DNA from: Candidatus Anammoximicrobium sp. | GTDB lineage: Bacteria > Planctomycetota > Planctomycetia > Pirellulales > Pirellulaceae | Assembly (NCBI GenBank): GCA_012515235.1 | Contig: JAAYYU010000316.1 | Coordinates: forward strand, 1 to 48,176 | Direction of reading: 5' to 3' | Length of the DNA stretch: 48,176 nt | Part shown: positions 8,331-19,700 of the stretch, piece after piece | Numbering within the stretch: position 1 is the first letter of the stretch | How the letters are laid out: every line of letters begins with the position of its first letter | Position numbers and translations under genes: made by a program | The notes under the pieces: generated by a model | Told to the model about the DNA's origin: nothing | What the model saw: the letters and a program-made list of their open reading frames with translations, nothing else | Database searches by the model: none

Positions 8331-10867
8331 GCATCGGGCGGAGGATCGAGCTGCAGATTGCGCTCCTGACCGTGATGGGCGGCTTCCTGCTCAGCCTGGG
8401 CGGAGCCAGCCCGGTGTTGCCGATTTGCCTGTTGGCGGCAGCGGTGCTGGCGACGCGTCAGGCGGACGGAGAGCCCCGTTTTGCGCTGCCGACGGCCGTG
8501 GTCAACGTTTCGATCTTCGTGATTGCGTTGGCCAGCGTCTGGCGGCTGGCGGCCGCCTACGGCACGCGGGAGGTGATCCTGCTGGGCGAGGCGTTTGGCG
8601 GTTTGCAAGTGGTTCTGTTATTTGAGCGGAGGACCGCGCGCACGCGCTGGGACCTGTTCAGCTTGAGCCTGCTGGCCGTGTTCCTGTCTGCTTCCCTTGT
8701 GCAGGGACCGTTGTACGCCCTGGCATTGCTGGCGTATTGTTTTTACGTTCTGGCTACGCTCGGCCTGATCTGTCTGGAGAGCGCCCGTCTGCGCATCTCT
8801 GGAGCCGGCCTGGAAGGGCGGGCGGCGGCGGTCGCTGGCCCGGTGCGCGGCAGTTGGTGGCGGTTGCTGGGCATCGCCGCATCGACGACGATCGTGGGTC
8901 CGCTGGCGTTGTTTCTGCGGTTTCCTGAGCCGGCCGCCGCGCGGCGGGATTCAAGCCGGCCGCACGAGAGCCCTGAGGCGGGGACGCGTGAGGAAGTCCG
9001 TGCGGACGAGCCGGCCGCGTGGCAGGCCGTCTCGTCCGGCGCCGACGATGCGGCAGCCATCGGCCGCGAGTTTTGGTGGCGTACCGGGCGAATGACGCTC
9101 AGCGCGTTCGTCGTGGCCGTGATCGTGTTTTGTCTGGCGCCGCGTTTCGGGCGGATCGAGTTTGAACTGCCGCCGCTGGGCGACCTGCCTTGGCAGCCCG
9201 GTTCGCCGCGGCCGATGCGCGTCGTCGGCTTTACCGACCGCGTCCGGCTAGGCGAAATAGGAACGATGTCGGAAGACCAGCGGCTGGTCCTCGAACTGCA
9301 GCTGATGGATCACCTGGGCGGAAAGCCCTACCGGTCCCGCGGCAATCTTTACTTACGCGGAGCGATCCTGACTCGATACCGCGGCGGGCATTGGGAGTTC
9401 GCGGAAGCGGATGCGCAAGCGAGCCTGCGGCAGTTGGCCACGCAGCGCCCGGCCGATCTCCGTGCTCTGGTGCGGCAGCGGATTACCGTCGAGCCGTCGG
9501 CCGAACGGGACTTGTTCTGCATCTGGCCCTTCCTGCTGCTGGATGACGATCCGCCGCTGCGGTTCCACTCGCGGACCGAGCGGATCCACCGGCGGCGCGA
9601 CATGTTCGAGCGCAGCTTTTCCTATGAACTGGTCACGACGGCGTTTCGGGACGGTGTCCAGTCGCCCTGGATGCCGACCGAACGGGAAATCGATGCCAGC
9701 CTGCATTTGGCTTGGCCGGCGGAACTCCTGCCCGGTCTGGCCGGCTTGGCGCAACGCTGGATCGACGAATCGCGGATCCCGGCCGCCGATCCAGTCGCTC
9801 GCGCCCGCTGGCTGGAGAGCCGCTTTCTGAATTCCGGCCGGTTCCAGTACAGCCTGGAGGCCACGCCGCGGGACGTGGGCACGGATCCGATCGAGGACTT
9901 CGTCATCCGCCACCGGCAGGGCCACTGCGAATACTTCGCCAGCGCCCTGGCGCTGATGCTGCGCAGCCAGGGCATTCCCTCGCGGCTGGTGGTCGGCTTT
10001 CGGGAGGATGAGTACAGCGAGTTGAGCGGGACGTATCGCGTCCGTCAGTCGCATGCGCACGCCTGGGTCGAAGCCTACATCCCGCGGCAGCGGCTTCCGA
10101 AGGGCGCGATTCGCGAGGAGGGACTTTTTGATTGGTCCTACGGTGTCTGGCTGCGGCTCGACCCCACGCCGTCTTTTTCCGCGCGGCCGACGGGAGTTGC
10201 GGGGTTGACGCGTCAGGTCGAGAACTGGTTCAGTCTGTTGCACTCGTTCTGGCGGGATAACGTGCTGTCGATGAGCGGCACGCGGCAGCGGGAAGCCCTG
10301 TATGGGCCGCTGGTGGTGCAGGTCCGCCAAGCCGCGTCGAGCCTGGCCGATCCGGGCCTGGGGGATGCGGGTGGCGGGCAAACGCTGCTGGGTTGGATCG
10401 TCTGGTTCGTGTGGTGTGCGGGAGCGGTGGGTTGCCTCTTGGCGGCGGTCTTCTGGCTGTTTCGCCAGAAGCTTCCGGCCTGCTGGCGAGGCCCGCTGCG
10501 GATGCCCGCGGCCCGGCGCAGGCTGCAAGCGTCCAGCAGCCGTCCGGCTGTGGCCTTCTATCAGCGTCTGGAAACGCTGCTGGCCCGTCACGGTCACGTG
10601 CGGGCCGCGTCCCAGACGCCGCAGGAGTTCGCGGACGAAGCCGCCAAGCGCATCGCTGCGGCCGGCGGTGATGCGCAGGTGAGCGACTGGACGAAACACG
10701 TCGTCAAGGCGTTTTACGAAGTCCGTTTCGGCGCGGGCCGCCTGGCCAACGACCGCGTCGCCACGGTCGAAGCCGCGCTGCACCAGTTAAGCCGTGCCGC
10801 TCGTCCGGCTGCCCAGAAACCCAGCCCAGCCGTTGCGGATCGATCCGCGGCCGGGCGACGCCGCTGA
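8327..10867 (+). CDS. TgpA-like membrane transglutaminase (DUF3488 / transglutaminase core / DUF4129-like)
   Basis: 846 aa. The N-terminal third is a multi-helix membrane region (DUF3488-like). A periplasmic transglutaminase-like domain follows, with a Cys-His-Asp triad visible as C534 (RQGHCEYFASAL), H578 (SHAHAWVEAY) and D612 (WLRLDPTPS). Another transmembrane segment lies near 690-715, and the C-terminal cytoplasmic tail (YQRLETLLARHG, TPQEFADEA) is DUF4129-like. TgpA of Pseudomonas has this layout and is a periplasmic transglutaminase. The ATG at 8327 overlaps the stop of the DUF58 gene (ATGA), so the two are translationally coupled. The frame is open back to 8255, but that part overlaps the upstream gene and is rejected. 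Confidence 0.87.
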   Translation: MSIGRRIELQIALLTVMGGFLLSLGGASPVLPICLLAAAVLATRQADGEPRFALPTAVVNVSIFVIALASVWRLAAAYGTREVILLGEAFGGLQVVLLFERRTARTRWDLFSLSLLAVFLSASLVQGPLYALALLAYCFYVLATLGLICLESARLRISGAGLEGRAAAVAGPVRGSWWRLLGIAASTTIVGPLALFLRFPEPAAARRDSSRPHESPEAGTREEVRADEPAAWQAVSSGADDAAAIGREFWWRTGRMTLSAFVVAVIVFCLAPRFGRIEFELPPLGDLPWQPGSPRPMRVVGFTDRVRLGEIGTMSEDQRLVLELQLMDHLGGKPYRSRGNLYLRGAILTRYRGGHWEFAEADAQASLRQLATQRPADLRALVRQRITVEPSAERDLFCIWPFLLLDDDPPLRFHSRTERIHRRRDMFERSFSYELVTTAFRDGVQSPWMPTEREIDASLHLAWPAELLPGLAGLAQRWIDESRIPAADPVARARWLESRFLNSGRFQYSLEATPRDVGTDPIEDFVIRHRQGHCEYFASALALMLRSQGIPSRLVVGFREDEYSELSGTYRVRQSHAHAWVEAYIPRQRLPKGAIREEGLFDWSYGVWLRLDPTPSFSARPTGVAGLTRQVENWFSLLHSFWRDNVLSMSGTRQREALYGPLVVQVRQAASSLADPGLGDAGGGQTLLGWIVWFVWCAGAVGCLLAAVFWLFRQKLPACWRGPLRMPAARRRLQASSSRPAVAFYQRLETLLARHGHVRAASQTPQEFADEAAKRIAAAGGDAQVSDWTKHVVKAFYEVRFGAGRLANDRVATVEAALHQLSRAARPAAQKPSPAVADRSAAGRRR

Positions 10868-10918
10868 CGGCTGACGGATTGGCTGGACGGCGGATCGGGG
10901 CAACGCCGCCAGCAGCCG

Positions 10919-11566
10919 CTAGCGCTGATACGTTCCCACCAATTCGCCTTCGGCCAAGACGTGGCCGTCCATGGCCTTCAGCAGCGTTTTCTTGTCGAGG
11001 CCGGGGCGGACCTTCAACGGAGCGTCCAGCGCGTACAGACGAAAATGGTAGTGATGCACGCCATGGCCGGGGGGCGGCGCGGGGCCGCGGTAGCCGATGG
11101 TCCGGCCGTTGGACCAGGAATTGCGTCCCTGCAGTGCGGCGGTGGGGTCGTCAAGTTGCGGATCGGCGGGGACTCCTTGAGGCAGTTCGCGCAGACTGGA
11201 GGGCAGCTTGTAGATCAGCCAATGCACCCAGGGTTCCGCGGTGGGGGCGTCCGGGTCGTCGCAAATCAAAGCCAGCTCTTGGGTCCCGTCCGGAATTCCC
11301 TCCCAGCGCAGCGGCGGCGAGAGGTCTTGGCCGTCACCGGTAAACAACTTCGGAATCCGCTCGCCTTGGGCAAAGGCGGAACTTGCGATCGTCATGCTCA
11401 TGTCCTGACCTCCTTCCAAAACCGGCTCGACACGCGCTGCCTGCGGCGACTGGATGTGACCTCGGTGCAGGTCCACCCATGTGCCGCAGTCGCAACGGAT
11501 GCCGCGGCCAAAGGGAAACAACGTGACATCGTAGGATCGGCCGCAGTGCGGACAAGTGATGGCCAT
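10919..11566 (-). CDS. Zinc-ribbon segment fused in frame to a YbhB/YbcL (PEBP) protein
   Basis: 215 aa if read from ATG 11566. Residues 1-35 form a small zinc ribbon, CPHCGRSYDV then CDCGTWVDL. From residue 56 the protein is a Raf-kinase-inhibitor-like PEBP of the YbhB/YbcL type, with CDDPDAP, WVHWLIYKLP, GYRGPAPPPGHGVHHYHFRLYALD and the family's C-terminal end. An internal ATG at 11401 is preceded by a near-perfect ribosome site, AAGGAGGTCAGGAC, and would give a 160-aa protein, the normal family length. The gene may make both forms, or the PEBP alone. The biochemical role of bacterial PEBPs is not established. It faces the upstream transglutaminase gene tail to tail. Confidence 0.8.
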   Translation of the reverse strand: MAITCPHCGRSYDVTLFPFGRGIRCDCGTWVDLHRGHIQSPQAARVEPVLEGGQDMSMTIASSAFAQGERIPKLFTGDGQDLSPPLRWEGIPDGTQELALICDDPDAPTAEPWVHWLIYKLPSSLRELPQGVPADPQLDDPTAALQGRNSWSNGRTIGYRGPAPPPGHGVHHYHFRLYALDAPLKVRPGLDKKTLLKAMDGHVLAEGELVGTYQR

Positions 11567-11728
11567 GACGGATGCTCGCTGGAACCAACCATCGATTGTA
11601 CCAGGACCACGCGATCGTGCCCATCGTCGAGGCCTCGTCGAGGGACGCGCTGCCGTGCGACTGCGGCATGTGCCAGCGACTCAAGCCGGCCTTTTCGCGA
11701 GGCCAGCGAAGTCGAACGCAGTTTTCGC

Positions 11729-11734
11729 TATAAT
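11729..11734 (+). promoter_or_regulatory. -10 element upstream of the MnmE-like gene
   Basis: A perfect TATAAT, 43 bp before the ATG at 11777. No good -35 hexamer is found at 16-18 bp spacing (GCGAAG at 17), so promoter assignment rests on the -10 alone. Confidence 0.4.
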
Positions 11735-11776
11735 CCACTGCGCCAGACAGGCTGGCTACCGCAGGGAGACGAACGC

Positions 11777-13000
11777 ATGTCCGCCACTCACGTCGAACCA
11801 GGCGAACTCGGCGGCCGCCGGAAGGTGGAGCGCCGGCAGGCGGATTCCTCGCTGCCGCCAACGGACAGTGTCTGTCGGGTTGCCATCCTCACGCCGCCGG
11901 GCCGCGGCGCCGTGGCGAGCGTCGCGGTCGCTGGCCCGCAGGCGACGTCGTGCGTGGACTTGTTTTTCCGCACCGTCACAGGCAGGCCGCTGGGGGAATT
12001 TCCCTGCGGGCGTATCCTCTTCGGCCGCTGGCAGGGGGCGGGCCCGGCCGGCGAGGAGGTTGTGGTTTGCCGCCGCACGCCGCAGGAGGTGGAGATCCAT
12101 TGCCACGGCGGCCGGCTTGCGGCTCGGACGATCGTCGATTCGCTGGTCGGCCGCGGGGCCCGAGAGATTTCTTGGCAGGACTGGGCGACTCGGCAAACTG
12201 CGGGCCGAATCGAGGCGGAAGCCCGCATCGCTTTAGCCGCGGCGCGCACCGAACGCACCGCGGCGATCCTGTTGGACCAGTGGCGAGGCGCTCTGCGATC
12301 GTCGCTAGCGCAAGCCGTGGCGCACCTTCGTCGCGGCGAACCGGCCGCAGCGGCGCTGATTCTGCAAACCTTGCAGCAACGGGCGGACGTGGGCCTGCAC
12401 TTGGCCGCGGCCTGGAGGGTCGTGCTGACGGGACGACCGAACGTGGGCAAGAGCAGTCTGATCAACGCGGTCCTGGGGTTTGAGCGGTGCATCGTTCATG
12501 CCGAACCCGGCACGACGCGCGACGTCATCACCGCCCAAACCGCCCTGGAGGGCTGGCCGGTGGAACTTGCCGACACGGCCGGCGTGCGCGACGGCACGGA
12601 CGAAATCGAAGTTGCAGGCGTCCGGCGGGCGCGCCAACAACTCGAGCAGGCGGACCTGGTCGTCCTAGTGTTCGACACCTCCAGCCCGTGGACGAAGGCG
12701 GACGACGCGGCGGTGGCCGAATGGCCCGATGCGCTGGTGACGCACAACAAATGCGACTTGGCGCCGGGGCTGCCGCAAGCCCGGCCGCCGGGCCTGACGG
12801 TCAGCGCCGCGACAGGCACGGGGATCGACACCTTGAGCCACGAAATCGCCCGGCGGCTGGTTCCGCAACCGCCGGCTCCAGACGCGGCAGTTGCATTCAC
12901 GCACGCGCAGATCCAAGTCGTGCAAGCCGCGCAAACAGGGCTTGCGGCGAGCCACAACGACGAAGCGTTGTCGATGCTGACGCGGCTTCTGGCAGAATAG
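11777..13000 (+). CDS. MnmE/TrmE-like GTPase lacking the C-terminal catalytic cysteine motif
   Basis: 407 aa, shorter than the usual 450. The N-terminal domain resembles the folate-binding TrmE domain (AILTPPGRGAVASVAVAGP, VEIHCHGG). A helical part and a G domain follow: G1 GRPNVGKSS (219-227), G2 TTRD (246-249), G3 DTAG (266-269), G4 NKCD (324-327) and G5 SAATGTG. MnmE with MnmG modifies wobble uridine in tRNA and needs a C-terminal Cys in a C-[IVL]-G-K motif. This protein ends LTRLLAE with no such cysteine, so it may be a paralogue with another role. mnmG is not adjacent. The ATG at 11777 follows a GGGAGACGAACGC ribosome site; the frame continues upstream to 10961, but that part is not family-like. 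Confidence 0.75.
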   Translation: MSATHVEPGELGGRRKVERRQADSSLPPTDSVCRVAILTPPGRGAVASVAVAGPQATSCVDLFFRTVTGRPLGEFPCGRILFGRWQGAGPAGEEVVVCRRTPQEVEIHCHGGRLAARTIVDSLVGRGAREISWQDWATRQTAGRIEAEARIALAAARTERTAAILLDQWRGALRSSLAQAVAHLRRGEPAAAALILQTLQQRADVGLHLAAAWRVVLTGRPNVGKSSLINAVLGFERCIVHAEPGTTRDVITAQTALEGWPVELADTAGVRDGTDEIEVAGVRRARQQLEQADLVVLVFDTSSPWTKADDAAVAEWPDALVTHNKCDLAPGLPQARPPGLTVSAATGTGIDTLSHEIARRLVPQPPAPDAAVAFTHAQIQVVQAAQTGLAASHNDEALSMLTRLLAE

Positions 13001-13780
13001 CGACGGTCGCCGAGCGCGAAAGAAAGCCGCGGACACGAAGACAAGACGCAAAAAAGGGAAAAACGAAAAAACCACAAAAAGCGAAAAGGACAGGTCCGGT
13101 CCTGTACACACGGGCGAAATCCTCCTCGCCACGCTGGCACGGCTGGGCGTGCTCGAATTAGAATCAATCACGTCCGAGGCTCAGGGGCCCCCGCGGTCCT
13201 GCCCGACGTGCGAACCCGATAACGTCGTCGCCCCCCTGGCGTAAACCCGTTGACAAGCATGACGCTCTGTCGCGTGCCGAACGCCGGATAAGGCAGCATG
13301 GGGCTCCAGCCTCGGATCGACCAGGGTGGCGAATACGGCACCACCACACGACAGAGATCGCTCGTGCGTCTTTCAGTGCCCAGGGCTCCTGAGTCATTTT
13401 TTTAGCCGCCTCACGCCGACCTCGCTCGCCGACCGCGCTCGAGGTGCGTGCTAATCCCCGTCCCGCCAATCACCACATGGCAGCTTTTCTTCACGCAGCC
13501 CACGACGCCGCCGTCGGCCTCGCGATGCGGCTGAGTTGCCGATGGTCGCCGTCTTCCGGGTGGGCCGCCGCTGCCTCGGAGCGCAGCGGGCGACTTGCCC
13601 GCCATTGACTTGTTTAGCGTTTCCCGCTGCGAAGGCTTGGTCCGCTCTGACCCACCCTACGCGCGTCGAACGGTTCGGGTCGGCGCCCGCGAACAAACAA
13701 CGGGGCGCCCGCTTTCCGCCAGCCACGTCCGGCCGCCGCTGGGGGAGAAGACGAACGACACGATTCAACCGGCAGCGGCC
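13001..13780. other. Intergenic region (780 bp) between convergent genes
   Basis: No credible gene; the open frames here are short and share no family pattern. An A-rich stretch lies at about 13020-13090, and a short inverted repeat, ACAGG-N6-CCTGT, falls near 13088-13105. It separates the tail of the MnmE-like gene (+) from the tail of the giant surface protein (-). Confidence 0.4.
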
Positions 13781-16700
13781 TCACCATCGTGTCTTCGGAG
13801 TTCGGATCTGCGCGGCAGCCAATACGCCAGCGATCTCTTCGGCGATGTCGGGCAAAATCACGTCCAAGTCTGCCCAGGCAATATTCCCCTCGTCCGAGGG
13901 CGAGTCGTGGGAGGATGTCATCACGAGATCTCGCTCTCGCACGCTCGCGTCCGCGGTTAGGCCGCATCGAGAAGCCGCCGACTCTTCTCCGCTGGCGAGC
14001 GGCGCCCCCTTGCTGTGGTTGATGAAGTTGATCACCGCCACGACATCGGCCGCGGTGCAGGACCCGTCGGCGTTCACGTCGTAGTACGGAGGCGGCGAGG
14101 CGGAGGGCGGCGGTAAGGACGGGTCGCTGCTGTGGCTGTTGATGTAGTTGATGACGATTAAGACATCGAGAGCCGCGACGACGCCGTCGCCGTTGACATC
14201 GTGAGGATTCAACCGGTTGTGCCAGCCGAGGTTGTCGTCGAGATTGGTTACCCCGACGTCGGGCACCTGCAAGCCGTGATAAAACGCATCGCCGCTGGTT
14301 ACCGGCGAGACGACAATCGAATAGACTTGGTCCCCGTCGTGCAGATCGTCGTCAACCCCGATAACCGTGACCGTTTGCGGGAGGTTCCAATCGGCGGCGG
14401 TAAACGTCAGACTCGCCGGCCACACAGTGCCCTCGGTCAAATCGCTGGAGGAAACGCCGACGATCACGTCCTCCGTCGGCTGGCTGGTCAAGCGGATCGT
14501 CAACGTGGCCTGATCTCCCGCTTCGGACGTGAGCAGTCCGCCATCCGGATCGACGACAAACCCGGCGGTGTCGTTGTCCGTGATTTCGGCTGCGAGCGAG
14601 GCCAGCGGGATTTCGTCGTAGCCCGGATCAGCGCTGGAGGCCGCATGCTCGATCCGGCCCGTGTGCGAGTCTTCGGCCACGGCGTCGTCGACGGCCCAGA
14701 CCCTCACCACCTGGGGCAAGTTCCAGTTGTCAGCCGTAAAGGTCAGGCTGGCCGGGGACGCGGTCAGTTGGCTGTCCGGCAGGATCGCGATCACCACGTC
14801 GGACCTGGGTTGCGCCGCCAGGGCCAGCGAATAGATATCGGAAGACCAGCCTTCCGTCAGCCACGTCTGCCCGCCGCCCTGGACGATCGTCACCCCCGCC
14901 ATGTCGTCATTGCGGTTGGTCACCGAAACGTCGGCCGAATTGACGCCGTGGAAGTTCACGTCGTCGCTGACGGCAGCCGCCGTCAAAATCGTGTAGTCCG
15001 CGTCCCCGTCGTCGAACGGATCGTCCACGCCCGTCACGGTCACTGTTTGCAGAGTATCCCATGTGGACGGCTGAAAGGTGAGTGTGGCCGGCGCCACCGT
15101 TCCCTCGGCCGGATCGCTGGAGGACAAGCCGATCGAGACGGGGGCCGTCGGCTGGCTGGTCAAGCGGACCGTAAAGGTCGCGCTGCCGCCGGCTTCGGTA
15201 GTGGCCAGCCCGCTGGTTGGAACCACCTCGAAGCCTGCGGCGTCATTGTCAAAAATCTCAACCGTAACCGGAGCGACCGCGATTCCGTCATAGTGCGCGT
15301 CGCCGCTGGTTGCAGCGTGCGTGATTTGGCCGGAATGCGGCCCCTCGATCAGCGCGTCATCCACGGCGGTCACTGTCAGCGTCTGCGGCGCGTTCCAATT
15401 GGCGGCCGTGAACGTCAGGTCGGTGGGGGAAACGTTCAACTGGTCGTCCGGCATCATGGTGATGGTCACTGTGGCCGCCGGCTGGGCACGCAGCACCATC
15501 GTGTAGGTCGCTACCGATCCGCTGTCACCTTCGGTCGCCTGCAGCGGATCATCGACTAGGGCCACCGTCACCCCCGCCAGATCGTCGTCCAGGTTGATCA
15601 CCGACACATCCGCCGGGTTCAGGCCGGCGTAGTTGCTGTCGTCGCTGACCGCCGCAGCCGTCACGATGGTGTACGCCACGTCGCCATCGACGGTCCAATC
15701 GTCCGCGCCGGTGACGGTGACCGTCTGCGGCGCGCTCCAGTCGGCCGCGGCAAACGTCAGGCTCGCAGGCGACACCGTGCCCTCGTCCGGGTCGCTCGAC
15801 GACAGGCCGACCGTCACCTCGGCCGCCGGCTGGCTGGTCAGCCGGACCGTCAACGTCGCGGTGCCGCCCGCCTCGGACGTGACCAGCCCCTCGGTCGGGC
15901 TGACCACGAAACCGGGCTCGTCGTTGTCGGTGACCTGCACCGTCAGCGTTCCGATCGCGATTCCGTGGTACAGGGCGTCGTCGCTGGCTGCGGTGTGGGT
16001 GATGCGGCCGGAATGGAGTCCCTCCGCCAATTCGTCATCCACGGCTGTCACGGTCACGGGTTGAGGCGTGTCCCAGTCGGCCGGCGTAAACGTCAGGGTG
16101 CCGGGCGAGACCGTCAGTTGGTCGTCCGGCATGAGGAGGACCTCAACATCGGCCAGCGGTTGCGACTGCAGCACGACTCCGTACGCGCCGCCGGCGCCCC
16201 CTTCGGCAGCCGCCGGCGGATCCTCGGAAAACACGATCGCGACCCTGGCCGTATCATCGTCCATGTTTACGGCCCACACGTCCGCTGGATCGATCCCGTG
16301 ATAGTTGAGATCCTCGCTGACGGTCGGCGCGGCGATGATGCGGTAGGTGGAATGGCCGTCGTCCACGGTGTCGTCACGCCCGGTGAGCGTCACGACCTGC
16401 GTCTGGTTCCAGTTGTCCCGCGTGAACGTCAACCGCGGTGGCGACGGGCTGCCTTCGCTGTCGTCACTCGAACTCAAGTCGATCGCAACGTCGGACCGGG
16501 GCGGCGCGGTCAGCACGACGGTGAACGTGGCCGTTCCGCCTGCTTCTGTGGTGATCAATCCGCTGACGGGCTGTACCAGCACGCCGGGAGCGCCGCTGTC
16601 CATGACAAGCAGCGTGGCGGTCGCTTCCTCGAAACCGGCCGCGGCGGCGGTGATCGTGACCGTTTGCGTGCCGTCCGCGGTGAGATCGTCCCACGCGGTC

Positions 16701-19700
16701 ACGACGAAGGTGGCGGACGTCTGTCCGGCAGGGATGACCACGGTGGCGGGAACGGTCGCCTCGGTGGTGTCACTACTGGTTAGAAGAACCGTCAAGTCGT
16801 CTTCGGTGGACCCGCCGCGGGTGACCGTGCCGGTCGTCGCGTCCGGGTCGTTTGCCTCGAACACAGCGTCGTCGGCCACGGTTACCGTCAACGTGCCACG
16901 ATTGCCGAAATTCAAATCCGTCACCGAGTCGCCGGGGCCGATCCGCACGGCGTAGCCCTGGTCGATCACGGTCCGCGATTTCTCCCAAGCGTACAAGGCC
17001 GCGACCTCGGCGTCGCCCAACGCGCGATCGTGGATGCGAACGTCGTCGATCATGCCATCGAAGGTCCAAGTCAAGGGAAAAGTCGGTCCCGTCCCTAATA
17101 CCAGCGGCCCGGGGCCCGTGTCTAATGACCTGCTCGCGGTTTTCGCTCTCTGACCATCCACGTAAATCGTCACGGCGGCTCCATCATAGGTCAGAGCATA
17201 GGTCAGAGTCAGCAAATGCCAGTCCTGGTCTGCCACGACTCCTGACGAGAAGCTCGATTGCCTCAGATAGGCATACCACTCGTTGTTTGAAATCATGGCG
17301 ATACCAAAGGCCTTGCTTGTCTCGAATATTCCCCAGCACGCAACCGCATCTACCGAGTCATCGACCTGCGCGTCCGCTGAACGAGCCCAGACCGATAGCG
17401 TCCGGGGGGCGGCAGCCCGCGGCAGGTCGGGATGATCCACCGCCATCCAGGCGTTGCCGTCGAAGAAGTACGCATTGTCGTCCAGGTCGAACCGGTCCCG
17501 CGCCAGCGTCGCGCCGGTGTTGTCCGCAACGATACCGCTGACCGCGTCGACCGCGCTGCCGCGGAACGGCAACTGGGCCACCAGCGAAGCATCGTCCAGC
17601 ACGGTCCTGGGAGGAACCCACACCCAGCCGTCCGGCACGATCTCGCGGACGATGTAGACTCCGGGCGCCAGGTTGTCGAAGCGGTAGCGGCCGGTCTCGT
17701 CCAAGTCCGTCGTCGCCGGATCGTCGGCCTGCGTGACCGTCCAACGCTCGCCTTCTCCGGGGTCCCACTGCCCGTCGCCGTCGGCATCGGTCCAGTCCCG
17801 CACGCCGTTGTCGTTGTCGTCCAGGTAGACGATCACGCCGGGGACACCCGACTCGAGCCACTCGCCGTCGGCACTTCCGGCGCCGCAAGCGCTCCCGACG
17901 CTGCTGCCGCCTCCGCCGGTTCCCGGAGTCCCCGTTCCGCCCGGCGAGAACGTTACGGCGCCAAAGAACTTGGCCACCAGATCCGCCGGGCCGGTGAACA
18001 GATCGGCCTCGGGGTCGATCATCCGCAGCGTGTACAGCGTCGCGTTGCTGCCGGCTCCGAAGGCGCTCAGGTTGACCTGCATCGTGCCCAGATTGGCGAC
18101 TTCGTCACCGTACTCCAAGACGTTGGGTTCGCCGTCGGAGACGAACAGCATGTTGGCGGAGCCCGGCGGAGGATTCACGGCGGCGATCGTGTCAGCCACG
18201 GCCTGCAGCGCGGCGTTGTAGTTCGTCCGGTCCTCGCGCTGCAGCGCTCGCAGGACTTGTTCGACGTCCAATACGCCATCGCCGTCCAGGTCCGCCGAGG
18301 GCGACGTAAACAGCTGCAATCCCGGCGTCGCCGGGTCCATGTCCTGGGCGGCGGCCGTCTCGCCAAAGGCCACAATCGCGACGCTGGTGGCGGCGTCCAA
18401 GCCTTGGGCGATCAGTTCCTGGTTCACGGCGATCAGGGCAGCCAGTTCGCCGTCCAGCACCGTATCCGCAAAGCCATCGCTGTTGACGTCGCCCGGTGCT
18501 GCGCCGCCAAACGTGTTTTGCATGCTGTCAGACAGATCGACGGTCAGCACCAGCAGCGGCTGGTCGCCTTGCAGCCGGTTCCGGTCGCGGCGGCCGTTCC
18601 GGTTGCAGTCGTTGAATTTCCAGCCTTCGATGAACGGCGACTGCGGGATGTTGCCGAACTGCAGGCCGCTGACCCGCTTCCCGGACAGGACCGTGGCGAC
18701 ATGGCCGTCGGGGCCGGGGAATCCGGGATCGTAGCCGGGCGGCGAGACCTCGCGGACCGTATAGGTTCCCGGCATAAGGCCGCACAAACTCCACCAGCCG
18801 GTCTCGTCGACGGCGGCCGTATCGGGGTCGTCCGCCTGCGTCCAGGTCGAAGGTTCGCCGGCATCCCAGCGCCCGTTGCCGTTTTGATCCAGGTAGATCC
18901 GCACGCCGGCCTGGCCCGGTTCGCCGGCATCGCGAGCGCGGTTTCCGTTAAGGTCCAGCCACTTCAATCCTTCGAGGCACCCGTGCAGGTCCCAGTTGAC
19001 GAACAACAAGCCGTCCACGGTCTGGCCGGGGGCGACATCGACGATGATCCCTTCGCCGTCGGCGGGCAGGATTTGCTCGAACCCTTCGTCCGTCCGCTCG
19101 CGCACCACATACCGGCCGGGAGTCAGGCCGCAGAAGCTGAACTGGCCGCTGGCGTTGGTCACCGCGACGGGTTCGCCTTCGTCATGTTGTCCGTTCTTGT
19201 TCAGGTCCAAGTAGATCGTTACGCCGGCCTGGCCCGGTTCGCCGCTCTCGTACACACCATCGAAATCGGCGTCCAGGCCCTTGAAGCCCTCGATACAACC
19301 CGGCGTCGGGCGGTTGCCGAAGTCGTATCCGGCCGCAACCGGCCCCACGCGCAGATCCACGTGATACTCATACGGAAACGGTGGCGCCGTTTGCACGTAT
19401 CCGAACGGAACGTTTTCGCGCACGGTGTAGATCCCGATCGGCAGGCCGTCGAACGAGTACCAACCAGTTTCGTCCACACCCGGTGTCGCCGCATTGTCCA
19501 ACTGCGACAACGTCCACCGCTCGCCGGCATCCAGCTGGTTGTTGCCGTTGGCGTCCAGGTAGATGGTCACTCCGGGCAGTCCCGGTTCCAGCCAGCGCCC
19601 GTCGCCGGCCCCGTAGCGGCTGCGGGCCGTGGCCCGGTCCACGATCTCCGTCGTGCTGGTGAACCGTTCGGCCCAGGGATCGATCCGCCGCAGATCGGAG

